DNA of 50,199 bases from Gryganskiella cystojenkinii (taxonomy: Eukaryota; Mortierellomycota; Mortierellomycetes; Mortierellales; Mortierellaceae): positions 1 through 50,199 of the forward strand of contig JAAAIG010000200.1 in NCBI GenBank assembly GCA_015852425.1, written 5' to 3'. Position 1 is the first letter of the stretch. Each line of letters starts with the position of its first letter. Positions 1 through 13,547 of the stretch are shown here, piece by piece. The notes beneath the pieces were generated by a model. The model worked only from the letters and a program-made list of their open reading frames with translations, searched no databases and had not been told where the DNA came from. A program made the translations under genes and the position numbers.

Positions 1-346
<346 letters not shown>

Positions 347-2095
347 CTCTTCTCTAGCATGCGCTATTGAAGATGTTGTCGCCCGAGTCCTCAAAGAATC
401 CTTTGACTAAACAAAAACGCGCAGGGACAAAGCTGAGAAAAAACGTCGTTCCAGAAGGTCGATAGCGATGATGTTGCGATTACTGGCAGTAGACTTCGTT
501 TACAGCAAAGAAAAGGTGGATAGAAAGATGGATGGATGGGCAGTAGAAGATAAGATAGACAGATGGATGGATGGATTGCACACAGGGGTAACCTGAAAGG
601 ATTTTCTTTCAGATTTGTTATTGTTTCTGACAGCGACAACTTACTTTGATAGTATAAAAGTGTGAGTGTTGAGGGTGAAAGAAGCAGTTTCTGCACCCAC
701 AGACAGCTCTCTTTTATATCAAGTGTGACTGCGGTAGCTTTTTTTGGGGTCTGGCTGGCACAGCAACCAATCACAATGCAGGATCCGCCCTTCCCTCCCT
801 TGTCCCTTCTGCGGCTCAAATTGCGGAGCTTCTTTTTTTTAACACTCCATCGGACATCGGTGTTTGGGTGGCAAAGGCAAAAGTAAACAAAAAAAAAACT
901 TTGTCTCTCCTCGCAGCAAACTATCGCCAACGAGTTCGAAAAAAAAGGGTGTATCTTGTGACTGAAAAAAGAGCGAGAGAAGTCGCCAGCTGTGTGGTGC
1001 AGTGGAAGATAGAGAGATGAGTCAGGACTCAGGAGGCGAAGCAAGAAGACGATTAGCGTCCATATTCCAGAGTGGGAGGCAGAACTTAGGTAACTTGGGC
1101 CTCGGCACTGCACCGTTCTCTCCACTGGGGCAACGTTGAAAAAAAATTGATCTTTGGAATCTGAGATTCCAACAACCGTGCAGCGTGTTTTTTGGTGGCG
1201 TATTCTTTGTCGTTTTTCTCTTTTCCTTTATTTTTCTTGAGCTTAACATTGCGAGTTCACATCACTGTCACCTCAAGTCGTTGTTTGAGAAAGGCGACGG
1301 GGCAAGAAGGCAGTCAGGTCAGCAGAGACGCTGGAGGGATATACGGTAAGCAGGAATCGTGGGAAATCAATCGGAGGCTGGACTGGGTTTGACAATTTTT
1401 TTTCCTGTTTTTCTGCTTTTCTGCTTTTCTGTTTTGTGTTGGTGTCGGAGAAAGGAATGGAAGAAAAAAAAAGACTGGTAAGAAGAGTGGAGAGATGGAC
1501 AAGAGCGATGATGTCTGTTGTGAGACACAAGCGAGCCCGCAAGGTCAGCAAACAATGGTGGGCTTACCAAAAAAAACCAAGGCGCGAGAGACAGTGGGTT
1601 GTCTCTGTTCTTTTCAGCTTGACGACATCAACTCTAAGAAACGGAGAGTAGGGGAGAAGGGGACTCTTAGAATCGATCCTGACAGAGAGAACAAACCTCC
1701 AAAGGAAAGGGGAAAAAGTCACGTCGTCAGTCTGTGCAACCGCGTTTCCACTTTGTCCCTTCCATTGTTTCTCCCTCCCTTTTTATTCTTGAATGTCGTT
1801 GACATGGGTGAGTGTCGTCGCCGTCGTTTGTCTGTCCGTGTGATTGTTTATTGTCAATGGCCCTTTATGATCCTCACCTGTCATTGTCCCCCCTTCTTGA
1901 CACCCCTTTTACTTTCACATTCTCGGAGCGCATGTGCCCTGAGAGACGTCCGTGACCCAACTGTGGACGCGACTGACCTCGAACAAAGCAGCCAAGCAGC
2001 AGTATAGCGTCTGTTTTCAGAATCTTCTTTTCTTTGAATCCCTTTGTAACCTTTTCACAACCTTCATTACCATTACCCATTCAGACTCCAGGACA
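347..2095. promoter_or_regulatory. Divergent intergenic region between TEF1 and the RhoGAP gene
   Basis: These 1.75 kb separate two divergent genes and contain no coding sequence I can support; the long open frames here are low complexity. A TATAAAAG motif on the reverse strand (711-718) is placed so that transcription of TEF1 could begin near 680, giving a non-coding first exon before the leader intron. Another TATAAAAG lies on the forward strand near 653. GGAT-type tetranucleotide repeats occur around 524-540 and 560-576. The stretch close to the RhoGAP start (about 1740-1930) is pyrimidine-rich on the forward strand, as seen upstream of other genes in this window. Promoter assignment is inference. 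Confidence 0.4.
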
Positions 2096-5094
2096 ATGGC
2101 AGATTCAGACTCGTTCAAGGAACCGCCACCGAAACCCATGAGGATTCGACCCCAAACCAACATCAACGGCTCTTCTGTCAATGAGATAAAGGAGAATTTC
2201 TCAAAGTCTCCTGTACCCTCACCTCGACCTTCCCCTCGTCCCGCTAAACAGGACCTGGATACCATTGCGGATCAACCCTGCACCAGGCAGCCGTATGACA
2301 TTTCATCCAGTCGGCTCACAAGGGAAGAGAGTCCCGTTAAAAAAGATCTATCGTCGTCGTCGACCCTGGAGAACTCAGGGGAACCTGTAGTATCATCAGC
2401 AGCTTCACCCAAGACTGCTTCTCGACAAGCCCCGCAACCACCTCCCAAGCCCAAGAGAATCTCCCTTGCACCTCAGCCGAAAGCAAAGCCCTTGGCGCTT
2501 CAGTCGAGTGCACTACAGCCAAAACCCGATCACGCTCTGGATATCGCCGACAGCAATAACGTATCGGAACTTGCCTCGGATATGGAGTCGTTGGTCCCTG
2601 CAGCTTCACTGTCAGCTCCATCATCCTCGACGGCGTCTTCTATCAGGACAACGTCACTTGCGGAGAGGTTACAGGACGTTTCCAAATCACAAGAGCTTCC
2701 TCAATCGACAGGCGAGACAGTGAAATCCGTCGGATTCAAGCCCTTAGTTTCTCCGCCTGCGAAAAAGCCTAGATCGTCTGAACACTCAATGGATGAACAG
2801 ATAGACCATCACGTCCCGACTCACACACGAGGGAGAGCACAGATGAATGCGCCGTCTCCCTCGTCACCACCAGTATGGCCACGGTCGACAAGCGCTGTTG
2901 GTGGTGCCATATCGACAGCCGCTGATCCTGGATCTACAGATATGAACAATGGAAGGACTGAAGACCAGAGTCCTCCAGGAACAAACGCCACACTCTTTGG
3001 AGCACGATCGAGGCTAAGATCGACGTCGGATGCAAAAACCTCTGCGTCTCTGGCCATTGCTGTTCCCCAATCATCGAGGTCCCTTGCTGTCGTGACGGAT
3101 CAGGACGCGGACTTATCGTTCAACAACCGAGGACAGACTCACTCAGGACACGTAACACCTGTTTCACCAATTTATCCCTCTTATCAGAACGGCGTGAACG
3201 GTGGCGGTGTAGGTTATCGACCGCATACGGACGACACGCCACCACAAGCCGCAGTAGCTTTGACTGCGTCTCTTCACAAGATCCAGGCCCTGGCACAGGA
3301 ACAGACTGAACGGATGAAACAGATCAACTATGCTGAAAAGCGAGCGGATTTAGCCGAGGCTGTTCAAGAAAAGAGTTCTCTCTGGAAGGCTAGAGGCGTC
3401 GAATGGGGTGGCATCGCTAAGAAAGCATGGGAAGATCGCGGTGGCATGGGCGGTATTGCTGGAGGGTTAGCTGATCGTTGGAAACGACGAGGTACCTGTT
3501 CTACATTCGAAAAGCTTATCGCTACTCCATTTTTGTCAGAGATTTTATCGATTACTTATTTTTATTTTGTTCTTACACTTTTTTGCAATCAGATATGGAT
3601 GATGTACCTGATAGCTTTGGCAAGTTCACGCGCAGGGGAACAGCGGATCACATATTTGGGCTACCTCTAGAGGAAGCATTCAGATTATCAAGGATCTCTG
3701 TGGTGACTGGAGTGCCTGCAGTTGTCACCCGATGCATCGAATACCTGGATATTATGGGCGTGGAGGAGGTGGGGTTGTACCGAGTTTCAGGAAGCACGAC
3801 CAACGTAGCTCGTCTGAAGTCCATGTTCGACCACGGTAAGATGTCTATGACCGACCTCAGTCGTACGCTTACTGCACGCTTGCAGAGTCTAATGCTTTGC
3901 TTTTTAATGTTAATTTAGGTCTGGATTACGACTTTTTGCAAAAAGGAAACGAGCCTCAAAACCCGCATGATGTCGCCACATTACTGAAACTATACCTGCG
4001 TGAACGTAAAGCACCCCTCTTCTACTTTGTACTGACGTGTTGAACCATGAAGTCAAAAACCCTCTAACTGGTACTGCCTGTGTAATCACCATTTTTTTTT
4101 AGTGCCGTCTCCCATCATACCCACGGAAAGTTTGCCGACCTTCAACAGCATCAAGTTTTCGGATACCGATCAGTCTCATCAGCTTCTCAGGGATGCACTC
4201 CATCGCCTGCCGCTAGAAAACTATATCCTACTGGGCACCCTTTGTCAACATCTCTCCAACCTGGCCGATTATGAGACCAGCACGAAGATGAACATCTCCA
4301 ACCTGGGATTGATCTTTTGTCCTACTCTGCAGATAGGTTCGGTGTTGTTCAAGAACCTTCTCGGTGGTGACGGAGGCCATGACTCACGTCGAAAGAACCT
4401 CTTGTTTGTCTGGAGCGATAAGGATATGAAACATGAAGAGATGGAGAACCTGGAGATGATCAAGAACTTTGAGATGGGTCTGAAGGTCGAACATAACGGA
4501 GAGAGCGAGTTTGACTTTACGGATGACTTTGTCCAAGGTGGAGGAGATTCCCCGAAGGTATCGCATACGGATCATCATCACCAGAAGCAACACCACCGGC
4601 ATCCTCGGGAGGCCGCTGCCACTTTCCAACGACCGCATGATGATTGGGAAGAAATTGATCGTGATCAAGCTGATCATATTCCTGCTACACCACCGCATAC
4701 TCATAGACACTTGAAAGGAGGCTCTGGATCGAAGCAAGCCCAGTTGTTGTCTTCCCCGACTGCCACGAATGCATCCACTTATACCCAACATCAACAAATG
4801 TCAACCACAGGATCGCCTTCCTCGAGACCAGTACCACAAGCTCCAGTGCTGGATCTATATGACCAACTGATGACCAAGGAACTGAACGAGGCCACGAGTA
4901 CACCCCTCATTGACTTTGGTGTTGATGATGATGGACCTTCGGATCAGTTGGATGCGATGCGATGGCGCCGGCATGCTCGTGAGCCAGCGATCAACAATAA
5001 TAATGACACCAATGGCAATGGCGCGAGCCGGTCGGATGGTCAACAGCCGAGTCGGACAAGACATGAACGATACCCGGCGGCGTCTTTGATTTAA
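2096..5094 (+). CDS. Rho GTPase-activating protein (RhoGAP domain)
   Basis: Four exons (2096-3491, 3593-3835, 3919-4005, 4103-5094) encode 905 residues in one frame. Residues 1 to about 385 are disordered and rich in Ser, Pro and Ala, with proline motifs such as PPPKPMR and QPPPKPKR that resemble SH3-binding sites. A helical, likely coiled segment (about 388-465) precedes a complete RhoGAP domain (about 487-660). The arginine finger is R529 in GLYRVSG, and the LRELPSPIIP and NLGLIFCPTL blocks are intact. The domain stimulates GTP hydrolysis by Rho/Rac/Cdc42-type GTPases and so affects polarity and the actin cytoskeleton. The last exon adds a His-rich, disordered C-terminal tail. The start is the first Met after in-frame low-complexity leader sequence; an upstream start is possible but the leader looks like UTR. 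An AATAAA lies at 5109-5114. The target GTPase is unknown. Confidence 0.92.
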
Positions 5095-5234
5095 CCCTGA
5101 CCATACATAATAAAAAAACAGGCTAATAGACGCATCAATATCTTGAACTGAGTGTTATTAGGGAGTCGATTGTTACAAGTAGGAGAATCTATTTGAGTGC
5201 GTTTTGATTGTGTGAAGATTGTAACGAGGTTTCT

Positions 5235-6157
5235 TTAGACAATGGAGGAGACTCCAGTGCCTCCGGTGAGGGCACTCGAGGCTGGTGCTTGACCACGGAG
5301 AGCTGCGAACCCATAAGCGATCGCGGCAAAAGTCAACAACAAGGCAGAGATGGCCTGGAGCTTGGCATGACCAATACCGACCCCCAGCCACATGAGGATA
5401 CAGAAGCTGTTGTTTTTGAGAGCATTTTTGAAAAAAAAAAGATCAGTGCGCAAAAACTTCGTTTCTGGGTAAAGAAATTTGGTGGCGTTCGAAATTTTGA
5501 GACAACATTTTTCGATTCTTCTATGCCGATCTTTTTTCCGCGTTTTCTGTCCGTCATGCCATTGCATCCCCACCCTTCATCCCGTCCGTCCTTTTTTTAA
5601 TCGTTCCGTGTGCTTACATAAGGTAGGCGCCGGCGCGAAAGTACGAGTTTTGGAAACGACCCATGAAGGTGTCAAACTTCATGCTTGTTGGACAGCACTT
5701 CATGCACAAGGGAATCTCGATAAAGACCAAGAGGAAGGCAATGATCCAACCGATAAGAGACCAAGCGATCTTGAAATTGAGAATGCCGAAGAGAATCAAG
5801 CCTATTTTTGTCGTTTTTTTTTGTGAAGGAAAAGAGGAATGGTTTAGACGATAAGAAGAAAAATAGAGGGTGAGCAAGATATCTTCTTTGATCATAACGT
5901 AGAGTGAGTCCAAGTGTTTACTAAGTGCTTAAGCGGTGAAACGTACTGACAATGGAAGCGAGACCGAACCTAAGAATGAGGTGAGTTGTAAAGGCAAAAA
6001 AAGCCAACAGAGAGAAGAACAGTACGTCAGTTGACATCGTTCCATCGCCCTTGCACTTTTCCATGTTCCCTGTGGCAGCATAGAGCTCATCGATAGGCAT
6101 TTACCACTGGCCATAGATGGCGCCGTTACCGGAGCGGATCTCATCTACAATGGACAT
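5235..6157 (-). CDS. TVP18: Golgi apparatus membrane protein TVP18 (Cg6151-P family)
   Basis: Four exons on the reverse strand (6157-6105, 5969-5947, 5801-5618, 5406-5235) encode 143 residues. The second exon is only 23 nt. The protein begins MSIVDEIRSGNGAIYGQWFG and has four hydrophobic segments. The block FVEIPLCMKCCPTSMKFD, followed by a second conserved GRFQNSYFRAGAYL stretch, is the signature of the TVP18/Cg6151-P family. Yeast TVP18 resides in late-Golgi vesicles and is thought to help vesicular trafficking; its biochemical activity is not known. Length matches the family (about 140-170 residues). The gene is convergent with the RhoGAP gene, with 140 bp between stop codons. Splice sites are GTAAAT, GTACGT and GTAAGC donors, and the phases fit exactly, so the model is secure although short exons make it easy to miss. 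Confidence 0.9.
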
Positions 6158-7092
6158 AATCGATATATGTAGGTGTGATAGGAAGAAAGGTGGAGGACAG
6201 AGAAGAGTAGAGGAGGGGAGAGAGTAAGATGAACTGAAGAAGAAAGAAGTGAAAAGTTGGTCCAGGTGGATTCGTTTTGAAAGGACCTTTTTGAATCTAT
6301 TTGAGACAAGACAGCCCTTCGCATGAGAGAAGAAGAAACAAAACGAAAAAAAAATATATATTTATATATTTTTTCGCCAAGCGAAGTGTCAGTGAATAGT
6401 GACTGGTCCGGGCTGTCATTTACGCGAGTGTCGGTATGTGGGGGTTCGGGCTGTGTTATGACGATATGAATGCCTTCTTTAGTGAGGTGGCGTGGCGTGG
6501 TTTATCTATTCCTTCGCTCGACTTAATAAAATCTCCAACGTGCAATCGCGAGGTGAATCCACACCATCTTTCTCTCTTCCCTTGCTTGATTGCCACTATG
6601 CCGTTCATTGAGGGAAAAATTAAAAGCTAAGAAAACGAGAGGGTTAATTTTCCAGGAGAAATGAAATGTGGAGCGCGTTGTCTGCTTTTTCAAACGCTCT
6701 GTCGTTTGCCAAAAAAAAATGGTGGCACTCCAAAGAAAGTCACGAACAGACGAGATTTCTCTCTCAGGAAACACGCTTGGATGCAGAAGGGAAGGGGGTC
6801 AATGCAATGGAGGCAATCTTTTTTTCGCCATGCCTTTTCCATTGTTGCCTCCCTCTTTCTTCTTTGCCATCCTCGCTGAGACTTGTTCCATTCGAATTTA
6901 GTCTGCAAATCGTTCCTTCTTCTGGTCATTTTTCGGCATCACATCACTCCTTGGACTGGCATTGGACATTTGGACAACAAGCTGTTAATACGATTTCATT
7001 CCTCACCCCCCCCCCTCCCTGGTCCTGAGGTCATTGCCTCCTCCCCGTTCGTTTCTTTCTCAAACCACCCCGACCCACGACAGCACAGCGCC
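6158..7092. promoter_or_regulatory. Divergent promoter region between TVP18 and the SR kinase gene
   Basis: No gene is supported in these 935 bp. The most notable feature is a pure A/T block of about 30 bp near 6346-6374, made of an A tract, alternating TA and a T tract, so it reads almost the same on both strands. It could act as a nucleosome-free core for divergent transcription. The interval from about 6820 to 7080 is pyrimidine-rich on the forward strand, typical of leaders in this window. The small open frames here overlap one another and show no conserved residues. Confidence 0.35.
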
Positions 7093-9894
<2,802 letters not shown>

Positions 9895-10062
9895 CCCTGC
9901 GCGAAGAACTTTCTTTCATAATTAAAGAAAAAAAAAAGTACTGTATCAAAAAGTGATCTGTGGCTTGAACCACGAAATCAAGACAGATACATGTTTAAAT
10001 GCATTCGATTTGCATCATTTTTCTGAACCGTTTTAAAGCAATCCCCGAACCTCCGACCAGTC

Positions 10063-12358
10063 ATGGACTCAACAGCTCAAGGACGCCCCAACTCAACCCT
10101 CCAGATTGGCATCCGACAGGGAGGGCCGGCTCTAGCAAACGGACGGAACCAGTTCTCGGACGGAACAAGTCAATTCGAAGATGGTGATGAGGACATGGAC
10201 GGAGGTCGTGCCACTAATCACGGACGCCACGCACACAACCACGACCATGACCATGGACACAGCCGTAGCCATGAGCATAGCCACGACCATGACCACGACC
10301 ATAATCACGCTGGTCATGGACACTCCCACAGCCATGACCGAGATCAGGGGCGCGGTTTTGAGGGTGAAGAAAACCAGGAAAATTTCCACGAGGAAGCTTT
10401 ACACTTTCACAAGGTCGTCAAGGCCTTTGCCCAGTACAAGGCCAGTGCCATGTATGCGAACCACCGCAGACGGACTGATTTCTATTCACTGCCAGAGAGG
10501 CAGCAAAAGTATGTTTTTTTTCGACCTGTTCGTTGTTTGTCTTGACGATTGGGCATAGGATCGTGACATGAACAAACAAGCGTATTAACCTCTTTAATTT
10601 GGCACTAGAATGTTACCTTCTTACCTGGAGAGACTTGAGAAGATTGATGAGGCGATCGAGGCTAACTATGAGATTATCAAGATCATTTGCGAGGATCAGG
10701 AAATCTTCGTGAACGACGACAGACCATCGATGAAGGTAAACAGGACAGTCCCTGAACAAGAAAATCTATGGTAGGGACGCTCGTTCTTAAAAAGTGGAGA
10801 CTTTTATTTGCTGACAGAGCTTTTATTTGCATTTTCCTTATATCTAGCTGGATGTGCGTAATAAAGTTAAGAACGCAGCAGCGCTTCGAGTTAGAGAACA
10901 GGACATGGAGAAGGTCCAAGGAACCATCAAGCAATTCGTCCGCGACTGGAGCGAAGGAGTAACGAGAAATGACAATTCTGAGTTTTATACACGTGTTGTT
11001 GCGAGGAGGAAACCCTCTTTCCCTTTTTTTAATTACTTTTTACGCGTTCACACAATAGGGCAAACCTGAGAGAGAGGCGATCTACTACCCAATGATTCAG
11101 GAACTCAAGGATCGATTCGCTCATGTCCCTGTTCAAGAGCGCGGAAAACTGAATGTCCTTGTTCCGGGATCTGGATTGGCTCGTTTGGCTTTTGATATTG
11201 CTCATGAGGGGTTCAGTTGTCAGGGCAACGAGTTCTCGTACTACATGTTGTTGGCCTCGAACTTCATTCTGAACAAGACACAGCATGTGAATCAGTTCAA
11301 GATATTCCCATTTATCCATTCATTTTCGAATATTGTTAAACCGAATGATGTGCTGACGACAGCTACGATCCCGGACGTGAACCCGAGCGAGATCCCCCGT
11401 GGGACAGATTTCTCAATGGTCGCGGGAGATTTCTTGGAGGTCTATGGAATGGAAGAAGAGAATTTTGGTAAGTCGATCATTCTCTCAACTTTAATTTTTC
11501 TAATGCTCGAAATATCTCACCATGATGGGTTGCAGCTTAGGGACTGATTATTTTTTACCATGATGGTCCGGCTTCATATTTTAGGAAAATGGGACGCTGT
11601 CGTCACCTGCTTCTTTATCGACACTGCCAAGAACATTGTGGATTATCTTGAAACGATCCACAAGATTTTGAAAAAGGGTGGTATCTGGATCAATGCTGGT
11701 AAGTCTCTTATTTTTCTTTTTTCTATCGATCTTTAGTTACTAGCTTGATCTATTGGGACAATCCGAGTTCGATGCCAAGATATGTCAGGAGCCCAGGATA
11801 TTCGAGCAGAATTTCACATCTACAGCGGAGTGAGTCGGATATTATGGCGTGGAAAGCCTTGAGAATGACCTGTCGCCAGTGTATTTTTTCAATCTCCACG
11901 GAACGCGAGTTTAGCTGAGGAGTTGAGCCGAAAATAGCCGAACAACCAGAGAGCTATTTGTGGGATTTGAGTTGGATCGAGATGGACCCGGGACCTGCTC
12001 AGGAGATATTCAAGAAGAAACGCCCACGAGAACATAGGAGGGGGGGTTTCAGATGTCCAACCTACTTCATCCGTTTCCGCTCTTGGGAGATATTAACCGG
12101 AACCCGTTGATCCTTGCATCTGCATTGTACTCTTTTTGGTTCTCTTCTCTTCATATAGGACCGTTGCTGTGGCACTTTGAAAACACACCGAACGAGATCT
12201 CGATCGAGTTGTGTCTGGAGGAAGTATTGGATCTGGTCAAGAAGTTAGGATTCAGGATCGAAGTTCAAGGAACAACCAAGAGTACTTATATGGCGAACCC
12301 TCATGGGATGCTCAAGTACATGTACGAATGTAGTACTTGGACGTGTATCAAAGAATAA
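10063..12358 (+). CDS. CARNMT1: Carnosine N-methyltransferase family protein (N2227 domain) with His-rich N-terminus
   Basis: Six exons (10063-10508, 10609-10735, 10848-10958, 11059-11467, 11585-11698, 12159-12358) give 468 residues. The C-terminal ~370 residues match the N2227/CARNMT1 family. They include an N-terminal helical region, the SAM-binding motif [34 protein letters not shown] and INAGPLLWHF. The animal enzyme methylates carnosine to anserine; fungal members exist (yeast YNL092W) but their physiological substrate is not established, so the substrate here is open. Residues 53-91 contain 18 His in 39 positions, mostly alternating with Asp, Ser or Gly. I do not associate this feature with the family. 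Intron 5 is 460 bp, several times longer than its siblings. The AATAAA polyadenylation hexamer (12354-12359) overlaps the stop codon. The gene converges on the phosphatase downstream with 155 bp between stops. Confidence 0.88.
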
Positions 12359-12513
12359 ATATGTATTTATCGAATTGACTATTATGCGCATTGCTTTACC
12401 GATGGGCGCACGTTGCTTTGAGTCAGGATAAACTTTTTTGCGACAACTTTTTTTTTTTACTTGTTTTATGAAGGTGGAAAGAACAGGAAGGGGTAGGGGA
12501 TATCGTCCATTCT

Positions 12514-13547
12514 CTATCCGATTCTAGTGTTATCCTTCCAGAGGTGATTGCCTTGGTTCCAAACCTTAATGACTCGCTCCTCCAACGTATGTTCGTATCC
12601 GAGAACAGAGACACTGGCCGTGTCAAGGACAAAGTTTTTGCCTTGGAGACCATCCATCTTTAACCAACGGGCAGCAAAGACTCTCAGGAAATGACCATGT
12701 GCGACCACCAACACATCACGTCTTCCAGTTTCTGCGGGCACATTGACATTGGTCCTGAACGTTGGTTCGGCCTCGGGAAGTGCATTTCCGTTCTGGTCGG
12801 AAGTCCCGTGGATCCCGTCATGTTGTGCCAGTTCCGAGTCAGTCTTCATTTCGAGTTCTGCGGATGGCATCTTGAGAATGTTGGTGGCTCGGCCTTGAGA
12901 ATCCTGACCACGTTGATAGTTGTGGATGAGTTCAATGATCGCATCAGCTCTGGCGGCGACCTGTTCAACAGTTTCGCCGTTGGGCGCATTGTCACCAAAG
13001 AGGGACCAGGTCGGTCGGGTCTTGAGGATCTCTTTGGTGGTGACGCCTTCGTAATCACCATAATCCCATTCGACTAAAAGAGATGTGGTCCGGGCCTGGG
13101 TTTGAAGAAAGCAGGAAGGTGCATGGTCTTGTTTCTTTTTGGAGATTCCGCCATCTCGAAGCTGCTCATATGTCTGCTGTGCTCGTTTCAAGGGCGAGAC
13201 CAAGACCAAAGAGATGTTATCGATATGGACCATGTCCTGATACGGGTTTTCAAAAATGCTATGTCGCCCATCCGATATAAAAAAAATAAAAAAATAAAAA
13301 AAAAGTTAATAGTGAACAGTGGAACGTGAGAAATAAAAATGCTCCTCCCCGAGTTTTTGCTTTTTGCTTGCTTTTTTCTTCCAGGTATTTACCGAGAAGA
13401 GAGTAGAGCGGCTTGCTCGAGACCACTGGGTAAAAGTGGAATATCTGTCAATCCCGTGTGCCGACCGTTTTGACTCCATTCTGTGGTTCCGTGTCGAACA
13501 AGGTAGACTCGAGGGTACTGTCCATGAACAGGCGAAGGAGCGGTCAT
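12514..13547 (-). CDS. SHB17: Histidine phosphatase, SHB17/phosphoglycerate-mutase-like
   Basis: Two exons (13547-13393 and 13258-12514) encode 299 residues. The protein starts [20 protein letters not shown], with the phospho-accepting His19 in [29 protein letters not shown] and [10 protein letters not shown] (acid residue) follow, and the second catalytic His lies in [15 protein letters not shown]. The order and spacing closely follow yeast Shb17, a sedoheptulose-1,7-bisphosphatase feeding riboneogenesis, and also TIGAR-type fructose bisphosphatases. An insertion of about 45 residues sits before VVAHGH compared with my memory of Shb17, and the final part after VLGYEH is shorter. Sugar-phosphate specificity therefore should not be assumed. 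The acceptor at 13259 was chosen because it is the one that restores frame after the phase-2 donor; it yields a linker [11 protein letters not shown] before the conserved strand. Confidence 0.85.

Noticed and set aside
391..1125. 244-codon reverse-strand open frame upstream of TEF1
   Set aside because: It translates simple GGAT/pyrimidine-rich promoter DNA; no domain or codon bias, and it overlaps the expected TEF1 leader exon.
12053..12158. Extension of the last CARNMT1 exon to an earlier acceptor at 12052
   Set aside because: It is open and in frame with the last exon, but exon 5 ends in phase 1 and an acceptor at 12052 would need phase 0, so the join would shift the frame.
13234..13237. 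Acceptor CAG|GACATGG for exon 2 of the SHB17-like gene
   Set aside because: It looks good locally but is out of phase with the exon 1 donor; the acceptor ending at 13259 keeps frame.
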